Of a DNA stretch of 64,000 nucleotides, positions 42,440 through 49,702 are shown in pieces. Made by a program: the position numbers and the translations under genes. Positions within the stretch are counted from its first letter, which is position 1. Each line of letters begins with the position of its first letter. The DNA is taken from NCBI GenBank assembly GCA_020636405.1, contig JACJXW010000007.1, positions 434,001-498,000 on the forward strand, in the 5' to 3' direction. Origin of the DNA: Lewinellaceae bacterium (GTDB taxonomy: Bacteria > Bacteroidota > Bacteroidia > Chitinophagales > Saprospiraceae). The notes under the pieces are model-generated. The model was not told where the DNA came from, did no database searches, and worked only from the letters and a program-made list of their open reading frames with translations.

Positions 42440-43206
42440 AAGTCGGTTTACTGGAATGCGACCACGTGGCGGATAAATTCCGCCATATAGGAGGGGACTA
42501 CCGGGATATGTTTCCCGCCCTCTTTCCCAACCTGAAGTTTGAATTATACGATGTCTGTAACGGCCACTTCCCGGAATCACCCCAGGAGTGTGATGCCTAT
42601 ATGTGCACCGGATCGATGTATTCGGTTTACGACGACAGAGATTGGATATACCGCCTGAAGACCTTGGTTCAGGCGATCCATCAGGCTCGGAAGCCCTATG
42701 TTGGCGTATGCTTTGGCCATCAGATGATGGGGGAGGCGCTGGGGGGAAAAGTACGCAAAGCGGAGGTTGGCTGGTGTGTTGGCGTTCACTCCTTCAGGCT
42801 GCTTCAAAAGGAAGAATGGATGGCGCCGCCGGAGAAAGAATACAGGCTGCTGATGCTGTGCCAGGATCAGGTACAGGAGCTTCCGCCCGACAGCCGCGTA
42901 CTGGCGCAGGCGCCGGATTGCCCGGTGGGCATGTTTACCGTTGGAGATACTATGCTGGGCATTCAGGCGCACCCTGAATTCTCGAAAGAATACGTGGGCG
43001 CTCTTATTCAGGACCGGATACAGCGTATTGGAGAAAGCAAGAGCCATTCGGCCCTCGAAAGCTTGAACCAACCTACCCATGCGGCAACCCTCAGCCGCTG
43101 GATAAGCAACTTTCTGGAAAGCGCTGTGGACCAAGCTAAGGGCCCGGAGAAGAATAAGTTCCCCCCCTATAGTGATATGATTGATCGTTCTACTTACCCT
43201 GCCTAG
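42436..43206 (+). CDS. Class-I glutamine amidotransferase-like hydrolase
   Basis: 256 residues of a GATase1 domain: the nucleophile Cys in VGVCFGHQMMGEALGG and the His/Glu of GIQAHPEFSKEY are present. No synthetase domain is attached. Such stand-alone proteins in a GS-ALDH operon act as gamma-glutamyl hydrolases (PuuD in the putrescine route), freeing glutamate and the product acid. Here the product would be glycine if ethanolamine is the substrate. Its stop overlaps that of the convergent lipoprotein gene. Confidence 0.85.
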   Translation: MKVGLLECDHVADKFRHIGGDYRDMFPALFPNLKFELYDVCNGHFPESPQECDAYMCTGSMYSVYDDRDWIYRLKTLVQAIHQARKPYVGVCFGHQMMGEALGGKVRKAEVGWCVGVHSFRLLQKEEWMAPPEKEYRLLMLCQDQVQELPPDSRVLAQAPDCPVGMFTVGDTMLGIQAHPEFSKEYVGALIQDRIQRIGESKSHSALESLNQPTHAATLSRWISNFLESAVDQAKGPEKNKFPPYSDMIDRSTYPA

Positions 43207-43706
43207 ATCTCCTCCTTGGTGATCGATCCATGCAATTCATTCACTTTCATAAGCGCCGCGGATCCATACCAGGGGTGCAGTTCCATCACCAGCCGCCCTG
43301 CCTGAATGGAGGGGTCGGAAGCTGTTAGCGCCTCCGCTTCTTCGACCGTACGAACATCGAACACGTAAATACCTCTAACCTCGCCATCATCCATGAATGG
43401 CCCGGCGAGTACCAGTTTGCCCTCTCTCGCCAGGCGTTGAATATTGTCCAGATGGGCGCGCTGCAGTTGGGCGGCCTCCAGGGAGTCCTGACTGCGGGTA
43501 GGGCCGGCCTTGAGAAAAGCCATCACATACTGTTTCATACCGTAGGGGTCGGCGCCCAGTTCTTTAGCAAGTTCGGCATTGTATCCGGTAGAATCCGGAG
43601 CCGCAACTGGCGTATTAGGTGTTTCGGAAGCTGAAGATGGCGCCGGCTGATTGCAGGCCACCAGCCAGAAGACACCAAAAAACAGAAGAAGTCGGGTCAT
43701 GATCAT
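43203..43706 (-). CDS. YCII-domain lipoprotein
   Basis: 167 residues from the start at 43706 (MIMTRLLLFFGVFWLVAC); in-frame starts further upstream would spoil the signal peptide. The lipobox is LVAC. The mature part has a YCII-related domain (MKQYVMAFLKAGPTRSQDSLEAAQLQRAHLDNIQRLAREGKLVLAGPFMDDGEVRGIYVFDVRTVEEAEAL), a ferredoxin-like fold common in Bacteroidota and with no firm activity. It is monocistronic. Confidence 0.82.
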   Translation of the reverse strand: MIMTRLLLFFGVFWLVACNQPAPSSASETPNTPVAAPDSTGYNAELAKELGADPYGMKQYVMAFLKAGPTRSQDSLEAAQLQRAHLDNIQRLAREGKLVLAGPFMDDGEVRGIYVFDVRTVEEAEALTASDPSIQAGRLVMELHPWYGSAALMKVNELHGSITKEEI

Positions 43707-43843
43707 ACTTTTTTGTTTTCTTGAAAATAGAAAAAATAATAACAAGGAAAACCCTTAGCTGAGGTTAACTGCATTGGAAACCATAACGAGTGGCGCTGTT
43801 AGAATCTTGAACACGCTCGTGTTCCTCAACAAATAACCTTTCT

Positions 43844-44362
43844 TTATTTTTCGTGATCCTGGATTAGAAAACCCATTACCTGGTTCCAGTCTGGCGCTTG
43901 CTTCCCACTAAGGACACACATTTCCGGCAAAGATTGCACTGGCATGCCAAAGCGTTGAAAACTATCCCAGATATGCTCAATATACCAATCCGGTTCCTTA
44001 CCCCAGCGGAGGTCTTCTGATTTTCGCCGGACAAAAGTAGCCTTGTCGATCTCCACAAAGAAGCATTTGTCGTAAAGAGCATTGATGCGTTCATCGAAGA
44101 AGGCCATCAACCCCTCGACAATAACCACATCGTGGGTTTGGGAATGAGCCAGGATAGCCTGCCGCAGCCGTTCAAAATCGATGGAACCGGGGTGCTCCCA
44201 ATCTACCTTATCCCGTATCCTGGGAATCTGATCTTCCGGGAAGACGAATTCATCCTGGTGCAAGAGGATGGCCGAGTGGCCTTTTTTCCTGAAATGACGG
44301 GCCAGCCGCTTGGCCAGCGTCGTTTTTCCAGACCGGCTCACTCCGCCGATACCAATTATCAT
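43844..44362 (-). CDS. Nicotinamide riboside kinase-like P-loop kinase
   Basis: 172 residues from the start at 44362 (MIIGIGGVSRSGKTTLAKRL); an in-frame ATG at 44401 would overlap the divergent pnuC start. The P-loop is GVSRSGKTT. LLHQDEFVFPEDQIP and WEHPGSIDFERL match the substrate region of eukaryotic NRK1-type kinases and uridine-kinase relatives. Its divergent neighbour is the NR transporter PnuC, so phosphorylation of nicotinamide riboside to NMN for NAD salvage is the likely role. Confidence 0.78.
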   Translation of the reverse strand: MIIGIGGVSRSGKTTLAKRLARHFRKKGHSAILLHQDEFVFPEDQIPRIRDKVDWEHPGSIDFERLRQAILAHSQTHDVVIVEGLMAFFDERINALYDKCFFVEIDKATFVRRKSEDLRWGKEPDWYIEHIWDSFQRFGMPVQSLPEMCVLSGKQAPDWNQVMGFLIQDHEK

Positions 44363-44399
44363 TCTTTGTGTACTTTTGCTGATAAAGGCTAACTGCTCC

Positions 44400-44969
44400 A
44401 TGGAACTAACCGCACTACAAGTTATTGAATTTATCGCCGTAGTGAGTGGAATGACCCACGTTTATCTGCTCACCCGAGAGAAGATCATCGCCTGGCCCTT
44501 CGGGTTGCTCAGCGTGGGGCTGTATATTTTCATCTTCGCCGAGTCCCGCCTCTATTCCGATGTTATCCTGCACTGCATTTACGTCGTGCTCAACACATAC
44601 GGCTGGTGGAACTGGGCACACAAAGGGGCAGAGGAAGACAAACTCCCGGTTACCCGGCTTACGGGCAAAGAGATCGCGGCATGGAGCGCCCTCATCCTGG
44701 CGGGTTTCATCGCCTGGGGCAGCGTCATGAAGGCCAATACCAATGCAGATTTCCCCTATCCGGATGCGTTCACTACCGTGGCCAGCCTGGTGGCTCAGTT
44801 CCTCCTTGCCAGAAAAAAGCTGGACAACTGGATCATCTGGATCATTGTGGATATCGTGGCCATCAATATTTACATGCTAAAGGGGCTGTATTTGACTTCC
44901 GGCTTGTACGGCGTGTACCTGTTACTCTGTATCAAAGGGTGGCGGGACTGGAGGCGATCGATGGAATGA
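44400..44969 (+). CDS. pnuC: Nicotinamide riboside transporter PnuC
   Basis: 189 residues, about seven membrane segments. The PnuC pattern is clear: IEFIAVVSGMTHVYLLTREKIIAWPFGLLSVGLYIFIFAES, HCIYVVLNTYGWWNWAHKG and NWIIWIIVDIVAINIYMLKGLYLTSGLYGVYL. It brings nicotinamide riboside into the cell by facilitated diffusion, trapped by the kinase encoded divergently at 44362. Only 37 bp separate the two likely starts. Confidence 0.92.
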   Translation: MELTALQVIEFIAVVSGMTHVYLLTREKIIAWPFGLLSVGLYIFIFAESRLYSDVILHCIYVVLNTYGWWNWAHKGAEEDKLPVTRLTGKEIAAWSALILAGFIAWGSVMKANTNADFPYPDAFTTVASLVAQFLLARKKLDNWIIWIIVDIVAINIYMLKGLYLTSGLYGVYLLLCIKGWRDWRRSME

Positions 44970-45104
44970 CCTGGATCTAACAGCCGGCCCCGTCTTTGGC
45001 AGTTCGGCATTCGCTTTTCGCTGCTCCATTGAGCCTGCCCGCACGAGTACCGAACCCCGGATTTTAACCGGCTCGTAGATACGGTACCCAACGGCGAATA
45101 CCGC

Positions 45105-45548
45105 CTAATGCCTCGCCTCCCACTCCTCCAGATACCGCAGGCAGGCCACATCTTCCTCATCCGTGCTTGGCTCATTTTCGAACCAGGCGTCCAGTATTTC
45201 TCTGGCAACCTCTTCGGAGGTAGCGCGTAAGCTCAGGCAGAGGATGTTGGCGTCATTCCACATCCGGGCGCCGGCTGCCGTCTGTGCATCCCCGCATAGG
45301 GCGGCCCGTATTCCCTTAACCTTATTGGCCGCCAGGCTGATTCCAGTGCCCGTCCAGCAGCAGAGCACCGCCTGGCCGTACTCACCGGCTGCCACCTTTT
45401 CGGCTACCTCGATGGCTACTTTCGTCCACGGCGCCGGAGTGGCAACCAGGGCGCCATAAACATCTACCTCATGGCCTCTTTTCTTCAGCTCTTCGGCCAA
45501 AAACTTCGCCAGGTTGGTATTCATATCACTTCCTAATGCGATCTTCAT
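45105..45548 (-). CDS. RpiB/LacAB-family sugar-phosphate isomerase
   Basis: 147 residues from the start at 45548 (MKIALGSDMNTNLAK). The family core is clear: CCWTGTGISLAANKVKGIRAALCGD (active-site Cys region and phosphate loop), then GARMWNDANILCLSLR. One point is unusual: the N-terminal motif that reads SDHAG in typical RpiB is SDMNT here, so the common His is absent. It probably isomerises a phosphopentose, but the variant motif leaves the substrate open. It is a single gene; the 135-bp gap to pnuC has no feature I can name. Confidence 0.82.
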   Translation of the reverse strand: MKIALGSDMNTNLAKFLAEELKKRGHEVDVYGALVATPAPWTKVAIEVAEKVAAGEYGQAVLCCWTGTGISLAANKVKGIRAALCGDAQTAAGARMWNDANILCLSLRATSEEVAREILDAWFENEPSTDEEDVACLRYLEEWEARH

Positions 45549-45594
45549 AGCTAACTTTTTGAAGTGAAAATAACACAAAATCCAACCTTTAACA

Positions 45595-45657
45595 GTGAGC
45601 AGGAGGCTTCCTGCTTACGCCTCGCTTCAGCGCGCGGAGAAAGGACTCCTGCTCATT
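45595..45657. terminator. Stem-loop between the T9SS gene end and the isomerase gene
   Basis: TGAGCAGGAG and CTCCTGCTCA form a 10-bp stem around a GC-rich loop. It sits just past the stop of the minus-strand T9SS gene at 45663. No T-run, so termination is uncertain. Confidence 0.45.
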
Positions 45658-45662
45658 AGGGG

Positions 45663-48059
45663 TTACTGCCGGATCAGCTTCAGGCCGGCGCTCACCTGGC
45701 CACGCTGTTCTATCCGAACAAAATAAATGCCTTTTTCCAAATTGCGGCCAACTTCCACCTGCCCCTCTGATTCCCGTAAGGCCATTGTTTCCGCTTTTTG
45801 CCCCAGGAGGTTGTAAACAACAAGTTGGGCATCCTCCTGCCACTCTTCGATGTGGTAAGCCAGTTGAAAGGCCGCCGATGAGGGGTTGGGGAAGGCCTTC
45901 AACTCAAAAGCGCCAGGATCTAAGGTACCGACAGCACTGATGCCGGTATCGAATACCAAAAAGTTGTCGATGGCTGCTTCACCCACATCATTGGTACCTC
46001 CTCCATTGACCTCAAAAATGGCCTGCATCTGGCTACCGGGGGCAATGAAGTCCGAAATTTTAAACTCAGTATACTGCCAGGCTTCCTGGCCCAGCACCCC
46101 CGGATGGCCAATGGAGGTTACGGTAACCGTGGTATCGCCATTGGATATTTTCACTACGATCTCGTCATTCCCCAGCGCCAGGGTATTGGGGTTTACGGTC
46201 AGCAGCCAGCTTTCAAAGGACACCCAGGGTTCGCCCATGGTGGATACGTCGAAAAGGGGAGAATTCAGGCGGGTAATGCCCGTAACCAATACACCCTGTT
46301 GCAGGTCGGATGTGTTACCGGTGACGTAGCAGCCATTACCAGGGTCTTCAGAATCCTGGCCCGGCTGTATTGTGACCGACTGGCCACTCGGCAGGGTTGC
46401 ACTGACCCCAATGGGTGGAACCGCCAGTTGGAATTTTCCGAAAAAGGCGTTGCCGCTGACTGTCCAGCCCAGGTCCAGCATAAATATATCTTCAATGCCT
46501 TTCTCCAACTCAATTTCAAAACCGGGATTGCCCGCATCAATATCCTGGGTACCGGCAAGCACTGTACGGTACCCCCATTTCCCGGCAGCCACTTCGTAGG
46601 TTCCAGCAAAGACGCCACTGACAAGGAAGGTTCCGTCCTCCTCCGAAACGGCCTCATAGGAGACCTCCTCTCCGGTGATCTGTACCAGGGCGCCGGCGAC
46701 AGGCTCCCCACTGTCCAGGCCGGTAACCGAGCCGCTCAGGGTAAAGCTTTCCAACGCCTCCAGTTCTACATTCAACAGCGTGACCTGCCCATTTTCCATT
46801 TCCACCATGGCCTGAACCGGCTGATAGCCAAGCTTTGAAACTTCAACAGTATAGGATCCGGCCGTGGCGATACCCGTTTTATACCCACCGGAGAAATCCG
46901 TCTCGGCGAAAGGCAGTTCGTCTACAAATTTGACTTTAGCGTTCAGCAGGCCATTGCCGTTGGTATCGCTTACCTGTCCTTCCAGATAGCAGGCGCGAAC
47001 ATAGTTGGGCTGCAGTACGTACAGGCCGTTACCCCGGTCGGAGACCAGGATCAGCCTCGAGGGCAGGAAAGGGTAGGCGCCCCAGGCTCCGGAGAAACCG
47101 CCGCTGGCTCCCAGAAAGGTATCGAAATTGCCTACCTCTACCAGGTTATCCGGCCGGGAAGCATCAAGGACGATGCAGCCGTCGGTGTAGTAGGAAACGA
47201 TCAGGTAATCATCCCAAACATGCACGTTGTGGGGGATGACGCCTTCTCCCAGGGTCGCGAAGGGGCGGTACTGGTCGAGTTCCCGAATGTTATTCAGGTC
47301 GGAGACATCATAGGCGGCAATTGGCGCGTCGCCGGTTTCGTCAGTAGTAAACAGGACGGCGCCATCATCAGAAAGCCAGCAGTTGTGCGTGAAAGCAGCA
47401 GGGGTGGGATGCGTGGCCAGTAAAGTGGCGGCCTGCTTGTCGGAAACATCGTGTACCGAGAAAACCCCGGCATTGATATCGGCGCTGTACAGAATATTAC
47501 CCCGGGCGTAGGCATCGTGGGAATAGACAGGCCTCGCTTTTCCGGCATAAGAGGGGCTGCCCGGCTCAGTAAACACATCGACAAAGAGGATGCCGCCGCT
47601 GTTGAGATTGCAACCAGCGAGGTAGGCGTAACCGAATTCATCGATGAACAGGTTGTGACAGGAAGAAAGGGTGCCAAGGCCGGGAATATTGGGCGTCCAA
47701 TCCCACGAATCAATGGCATCGGGAAGGTTCGCCAGGTCGATGACCGCCAGGCCGCCGCTGGTCTCGTTGGTCACATAGGCAAAAGTGCCCCAGGTTTTGA
47801 TATCCCGCCAGCCAGAGTTTGCGCCGGATACAAAAAAGAGCTCTTCCGGGTTGGCAGGATCCGCCAGGCTGACGATAGAAACGCCATTTTGTACGCACAC
47901 CAGCGCGTACTCACTGCCATCCGGGGCAGCATACCCCCAAATGTCGTTTACCGCCTGATCGTAACCGAGCTGGCCGACCAGAGAAACGTTTAAATTAGAC
48001 TGGGAAATGGCTGAAGTGAAAAACAGAATAGCTAAGGCTGAGGTGTACAGGAACTTCAT
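45663..48059 (-). CDS. Large T9SS surface protein with LVIVD-type propeller and CarboxypepD-like domains
   Basis: 798 residues. A signal peptide (…FFTSAISQ) precedes a choice-of-anchor-B type propeller (LVIVD-like repeats such as VSIVSLADPANPEELFFVSG and GILFVDVFTEPGSPSYAG, about residues 25-355). Two carboxypeptidase-regulatory-like beta-sandwich domains follow (ACYLEGQVSDTNGNGLLNAKV and FTLSGSVTGLDSGEPVAGALVQI). Near residues 540-710 is a jelly-roll-like segment (GEAAIDNFLVFD), and a type-A sorting domain ends the protein (LKAFPNPSSAAFQLAY ... GIYFVRIEQRGQVSAGLKLIRQ). It is predicted to be cell-surface bound. Role unknown. Confidence 0.87.
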   Translation of the reverse strand: MKFLYTSALAILFFTSAISQSNLNVSLVGQLGYDQAVNDIWGYAAPDGSEYALVCVQNGVSIVSLADPANPEELFFVSGANSGWRDIKTWGTFAYVTNETSGGLAVIDLANLPDAIDSWDWTPNIPGLGTLSSCHNLFIDEFGYAYLAGCNLNSGGILFVDVFTEPGSPSYAGKARPVYSHDAYARGNILYSADINAGVFSVHDVSDKQAATLLATHPTPAAFTHNCWLSDDGAVLFTTDETGDAPIAAYDVSDLNNIRELDQYRPFATLGEGVIPHNVHVWDDYLIVSYYTDGCIVLDASRPDNLVEVGNFDTFLGASGGFSGAWGAYPFLPSRLILVSDRGNGLYVLQPNYVRACYLEGQVSDTNGNGLLNAKVKFVDELPFAETDFSGGYKTGIATAGSYTVEVSKLGYQPVQAMVEMENGQVTLLNVELEALESFTLSGSVTGLDSGEPVAGALVQITGEEVSYEAVSEEDGTFLVSGVFAGTYEVAAGKWGYRTVLAGTQDIDAGNPGFEIELEKGIEDIFMLDLGWTVSGNAFFGKFQLAVPPIGVSATLPSGQSVTIQPGQDSEDPGNGCYVTGNTSDLQQGVLVTGITRLNSPLFDVSTMGEPWVSFESWLLTVNPNTLALGNDEIVVKISNGDTTVTVTSIGHPGVLGQEAWQYTEFKISDFIAPGSQMQAIFEVNGGGTNDVGEAAIDNFLVFDTGISAVGTLDPGAFELKAFPNPSSAAFQLAYHIEEWQEDAQLVVYNLLGQKAETMALRESEGQVEVGRNLEKGIYFVRIEQRGQVSAGLKLIRQ

Positions 48060-48172
48060 ATGTCAATCGGGTTTGATAGTGAGGTAATCCAAAAATGAAC
48101 TCAAATTTTGGGGTTTACCGCTGAATCTTCCAATTTTCTATATGGATACATGACTATTCCTGACAAACAGTA

Positions 48173-48427
48173 TTATTCACCGGTTTTCTCCGTTTCCGGC
48201 ATAGTGAAACATTTCCGATCTTCCTTACCGCAGGCAGAAAGGTGTACCGGCTGACTGTCGGGGCCAACCGGCCCCATTGTGCGCAGACACCAGTATGTCG
48301 TAGTGGCAGGGTCGAAATTCAGGAATGGCTTATCGCCGCCTTCGAGGAGGCCATAGGCATTCTTGCCGCGCAGATAGCGGCAGTATTGGTCCGGGGATTC
48401 CATGGCTATGATTTTTTTGTGGATCAA
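48173..48427 (-). CDS. Small Cys-containing hypothetical protein
   Basis: 84 residues, or 76 if it starts at MESPDQYCRYLRGKNAYG (48403). It has four Cys (YCRYLR, YWCLRTMGPVGPD, LSACGKEDRKCF) that could bind zinc or form disulfides. There is no signal peptide. I do not know the family; the FNFDPATTTYWCLRTMGPVGPD stretch looks conserved in style. A MITE-like element begins 24 bp upstream of the longer start. Confidence 0.6.
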   Translation of the reverse strand: MIHKKIIAMESPDQYCRYLRGKNAYGLLEGGDKPFLNFDPATTTYWCLRTMGPVGPDSQPVHLSACGKEDRKCFTMPETEKTGE

Positions 48428-48450
48428 AAAGAATGGTAAGCAGGGAAAGC

Positions 48451-48559
48451 AAGTGCTTGGACAATTTTAGTATCACCTATTCTGCTTTGAATTCGGATCG
48501 CCAGGAGTAATTTCCCAGGATACCGGATCCATTGTAAAATTGTTATTGACCAAGCACTT
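48451..48559. mobile_element. 109-bp MITE-like element
   Basis: The ends AAGTGCTTGGACAAT and ATTGACCAAGCACTT are inverted repeats with one mismatch in 15; similarity extends inward (TTTTAG.. / ..AATTTTAC). No target duplication is evident and there is no gene. A single end of the same family lies at 35983. Confidence 0.65.
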
Positions 48560-48656
48560 ACCTGCTCCTTCTAAAAAAGACATTGCCTCACGGCTCCACA
48601 GCCCCATTGTCGAACACCAACAATGGAACTGTGAAACAGTGAAGCATTAATAGAAC

Positions 48657-49667
48657 TTAACCAATGGCCTCCATCACCGTCCGCTTCAGCAGCGTTTGGA
48701 ACAGGTGGACCTTATAGCCGTTGTGTGCAAGAGGCGTAGCCCCTTCCAGGGCCTTCTTAGCCGCCTGGACGACAACCTTTTCGGTAATGGCCTTGCCCTT
48801 CAGCACTTCCTCCGCCGCTTCGCGGCGCAGGGGAATGGGGGCGGCAGCGCCAAAGACGATACGGGCGTCCTGGCACTTTTTGCCATCCATTTGCAAAACG
48901 ACAGCTACGTCGCCCATACTCCAATCGTAGCTTTCACGCTGCCCCTGCTTGATGTAGAAGGCACGGGTGCCCTCGTTCACCGGCGGCAGCATGATATTGG
49001 TAATGATCTCCTGGTTGGTTGCTACATTTTCACAGGTCACATTCACCTCAGAAGGCGTGAAGAATTCCGATAGCGCAATAACGCGCTTACCTTCCGGGCC
49101 GGTCAATTCTACCTTACCGTCGTAAGCCACCAGTGCCGTTGCCAGAGAAGACGGATGCACGCACGGGCACACATTGGTCAGGAAAATAGAATGGAACTGG
49201 TTTTGGCCGATCTGGGCAAAACAAGTCGTGCCCCCCTTCTTCCGGCAATGGTGGCCGCTGCTTCGGAAATACCAGCAGCGCGGCCGTTGCATCAGGTTAC
49301 CACCCATGGTCGCCATATTGCGGATCTGGGGCGTTGCGGCATGGGTGGCCGCCTCGTACAGTGCCCGATAGTGCTTTTTCACCTCCGGGCTGTTTTCCAG
49401 GTCTGCTATAGTAACCATTGGCCCGAATTGCAACCCATTTTTCTTATCATAGGAAAGCTTATCCAGGCCCGGGATGTTCTTGAGGTCGATCAAGCGGCCA
49501 GGCTCCAGGATGCCCTCCTTAATGAGGTCGAGCAGGTCGGTGCCGCCGGCTTTGACGACTTTGGCCGAACCGCCGGTTTTGGTTACCATTGCTTCCGGCA
49601 CCGTGCTGTCCATCATGTCGATGGCTTCGGCTATGCTCGGCGCTTTTATATATTCGAAACGATTCAT
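48657..49667 (-). CDS. paoB: FAD and 4Fe-4S subunit of aldehyde oxidoreductase (PaoB/YagS-like)
   Basis: 336 residues. An FAD-binding CO dehydrogenase M-like fold with AGGTDLLDLIKEG and ATMGGNLMQRPRC loops. As in E. coli PaoB, an inserted Cys-rich segment (RCWYFR, HHCRKKGGTTCFAQIG, VCPCVHP; Cys131, 141, 149 and 167 or 169) should hold an extra 4Fe-4S cluster, which ordinary CoxM proteins lack. It is the last gene of the paoA-paoC-paoB minus-strand operon, 35 bp after the large subunit. It carries electrons from the 2Fe-2S subunit to the acceptor. Confidence 0.9.
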   Translation of the reverse strand: MNRFEYIKAPSIAEAIDMMDSTVPEAMVTKTGGSAKVVKAGGTDLLDLIKEGILEPGRLIDLKNIPGLDKLSYDKKNGLQFGPMVTIADLENSPEVKKHYRALYEAATHAATPQIRNMATMGGNLMQRPRCWYFRSSGHHCRKKGGTTCFAQIGQNQFHSIFLTNVCPCVHPSSLATALVAYDGKVELTGPEGKRVIALSEFFTPSEVNVTCENVATNQEIITNIMLPPVNEGTRAFYIKQGQRESYDWSMGDVAVVLQMDGKKCQDARIVFGAAAPIPLRREAAEEVLKGKAITEKVVVQAAKKALEGATPLAHNGYKVHLFQTLLKRTVMEAIG

Positions 49668-49702
49668 ATCTCAATATTGATTTTTGCTTTAAAAATGCTC
49701 AT

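Noticed and set aside
43800..43820. Second end of the 7443-type MITE (CTTGAACACGCTC); a similar sequence at 24112 (TTTGAACACACTC)
   Set aside because: Single ends with mismatches and no partner end; kept only as possible remnants.
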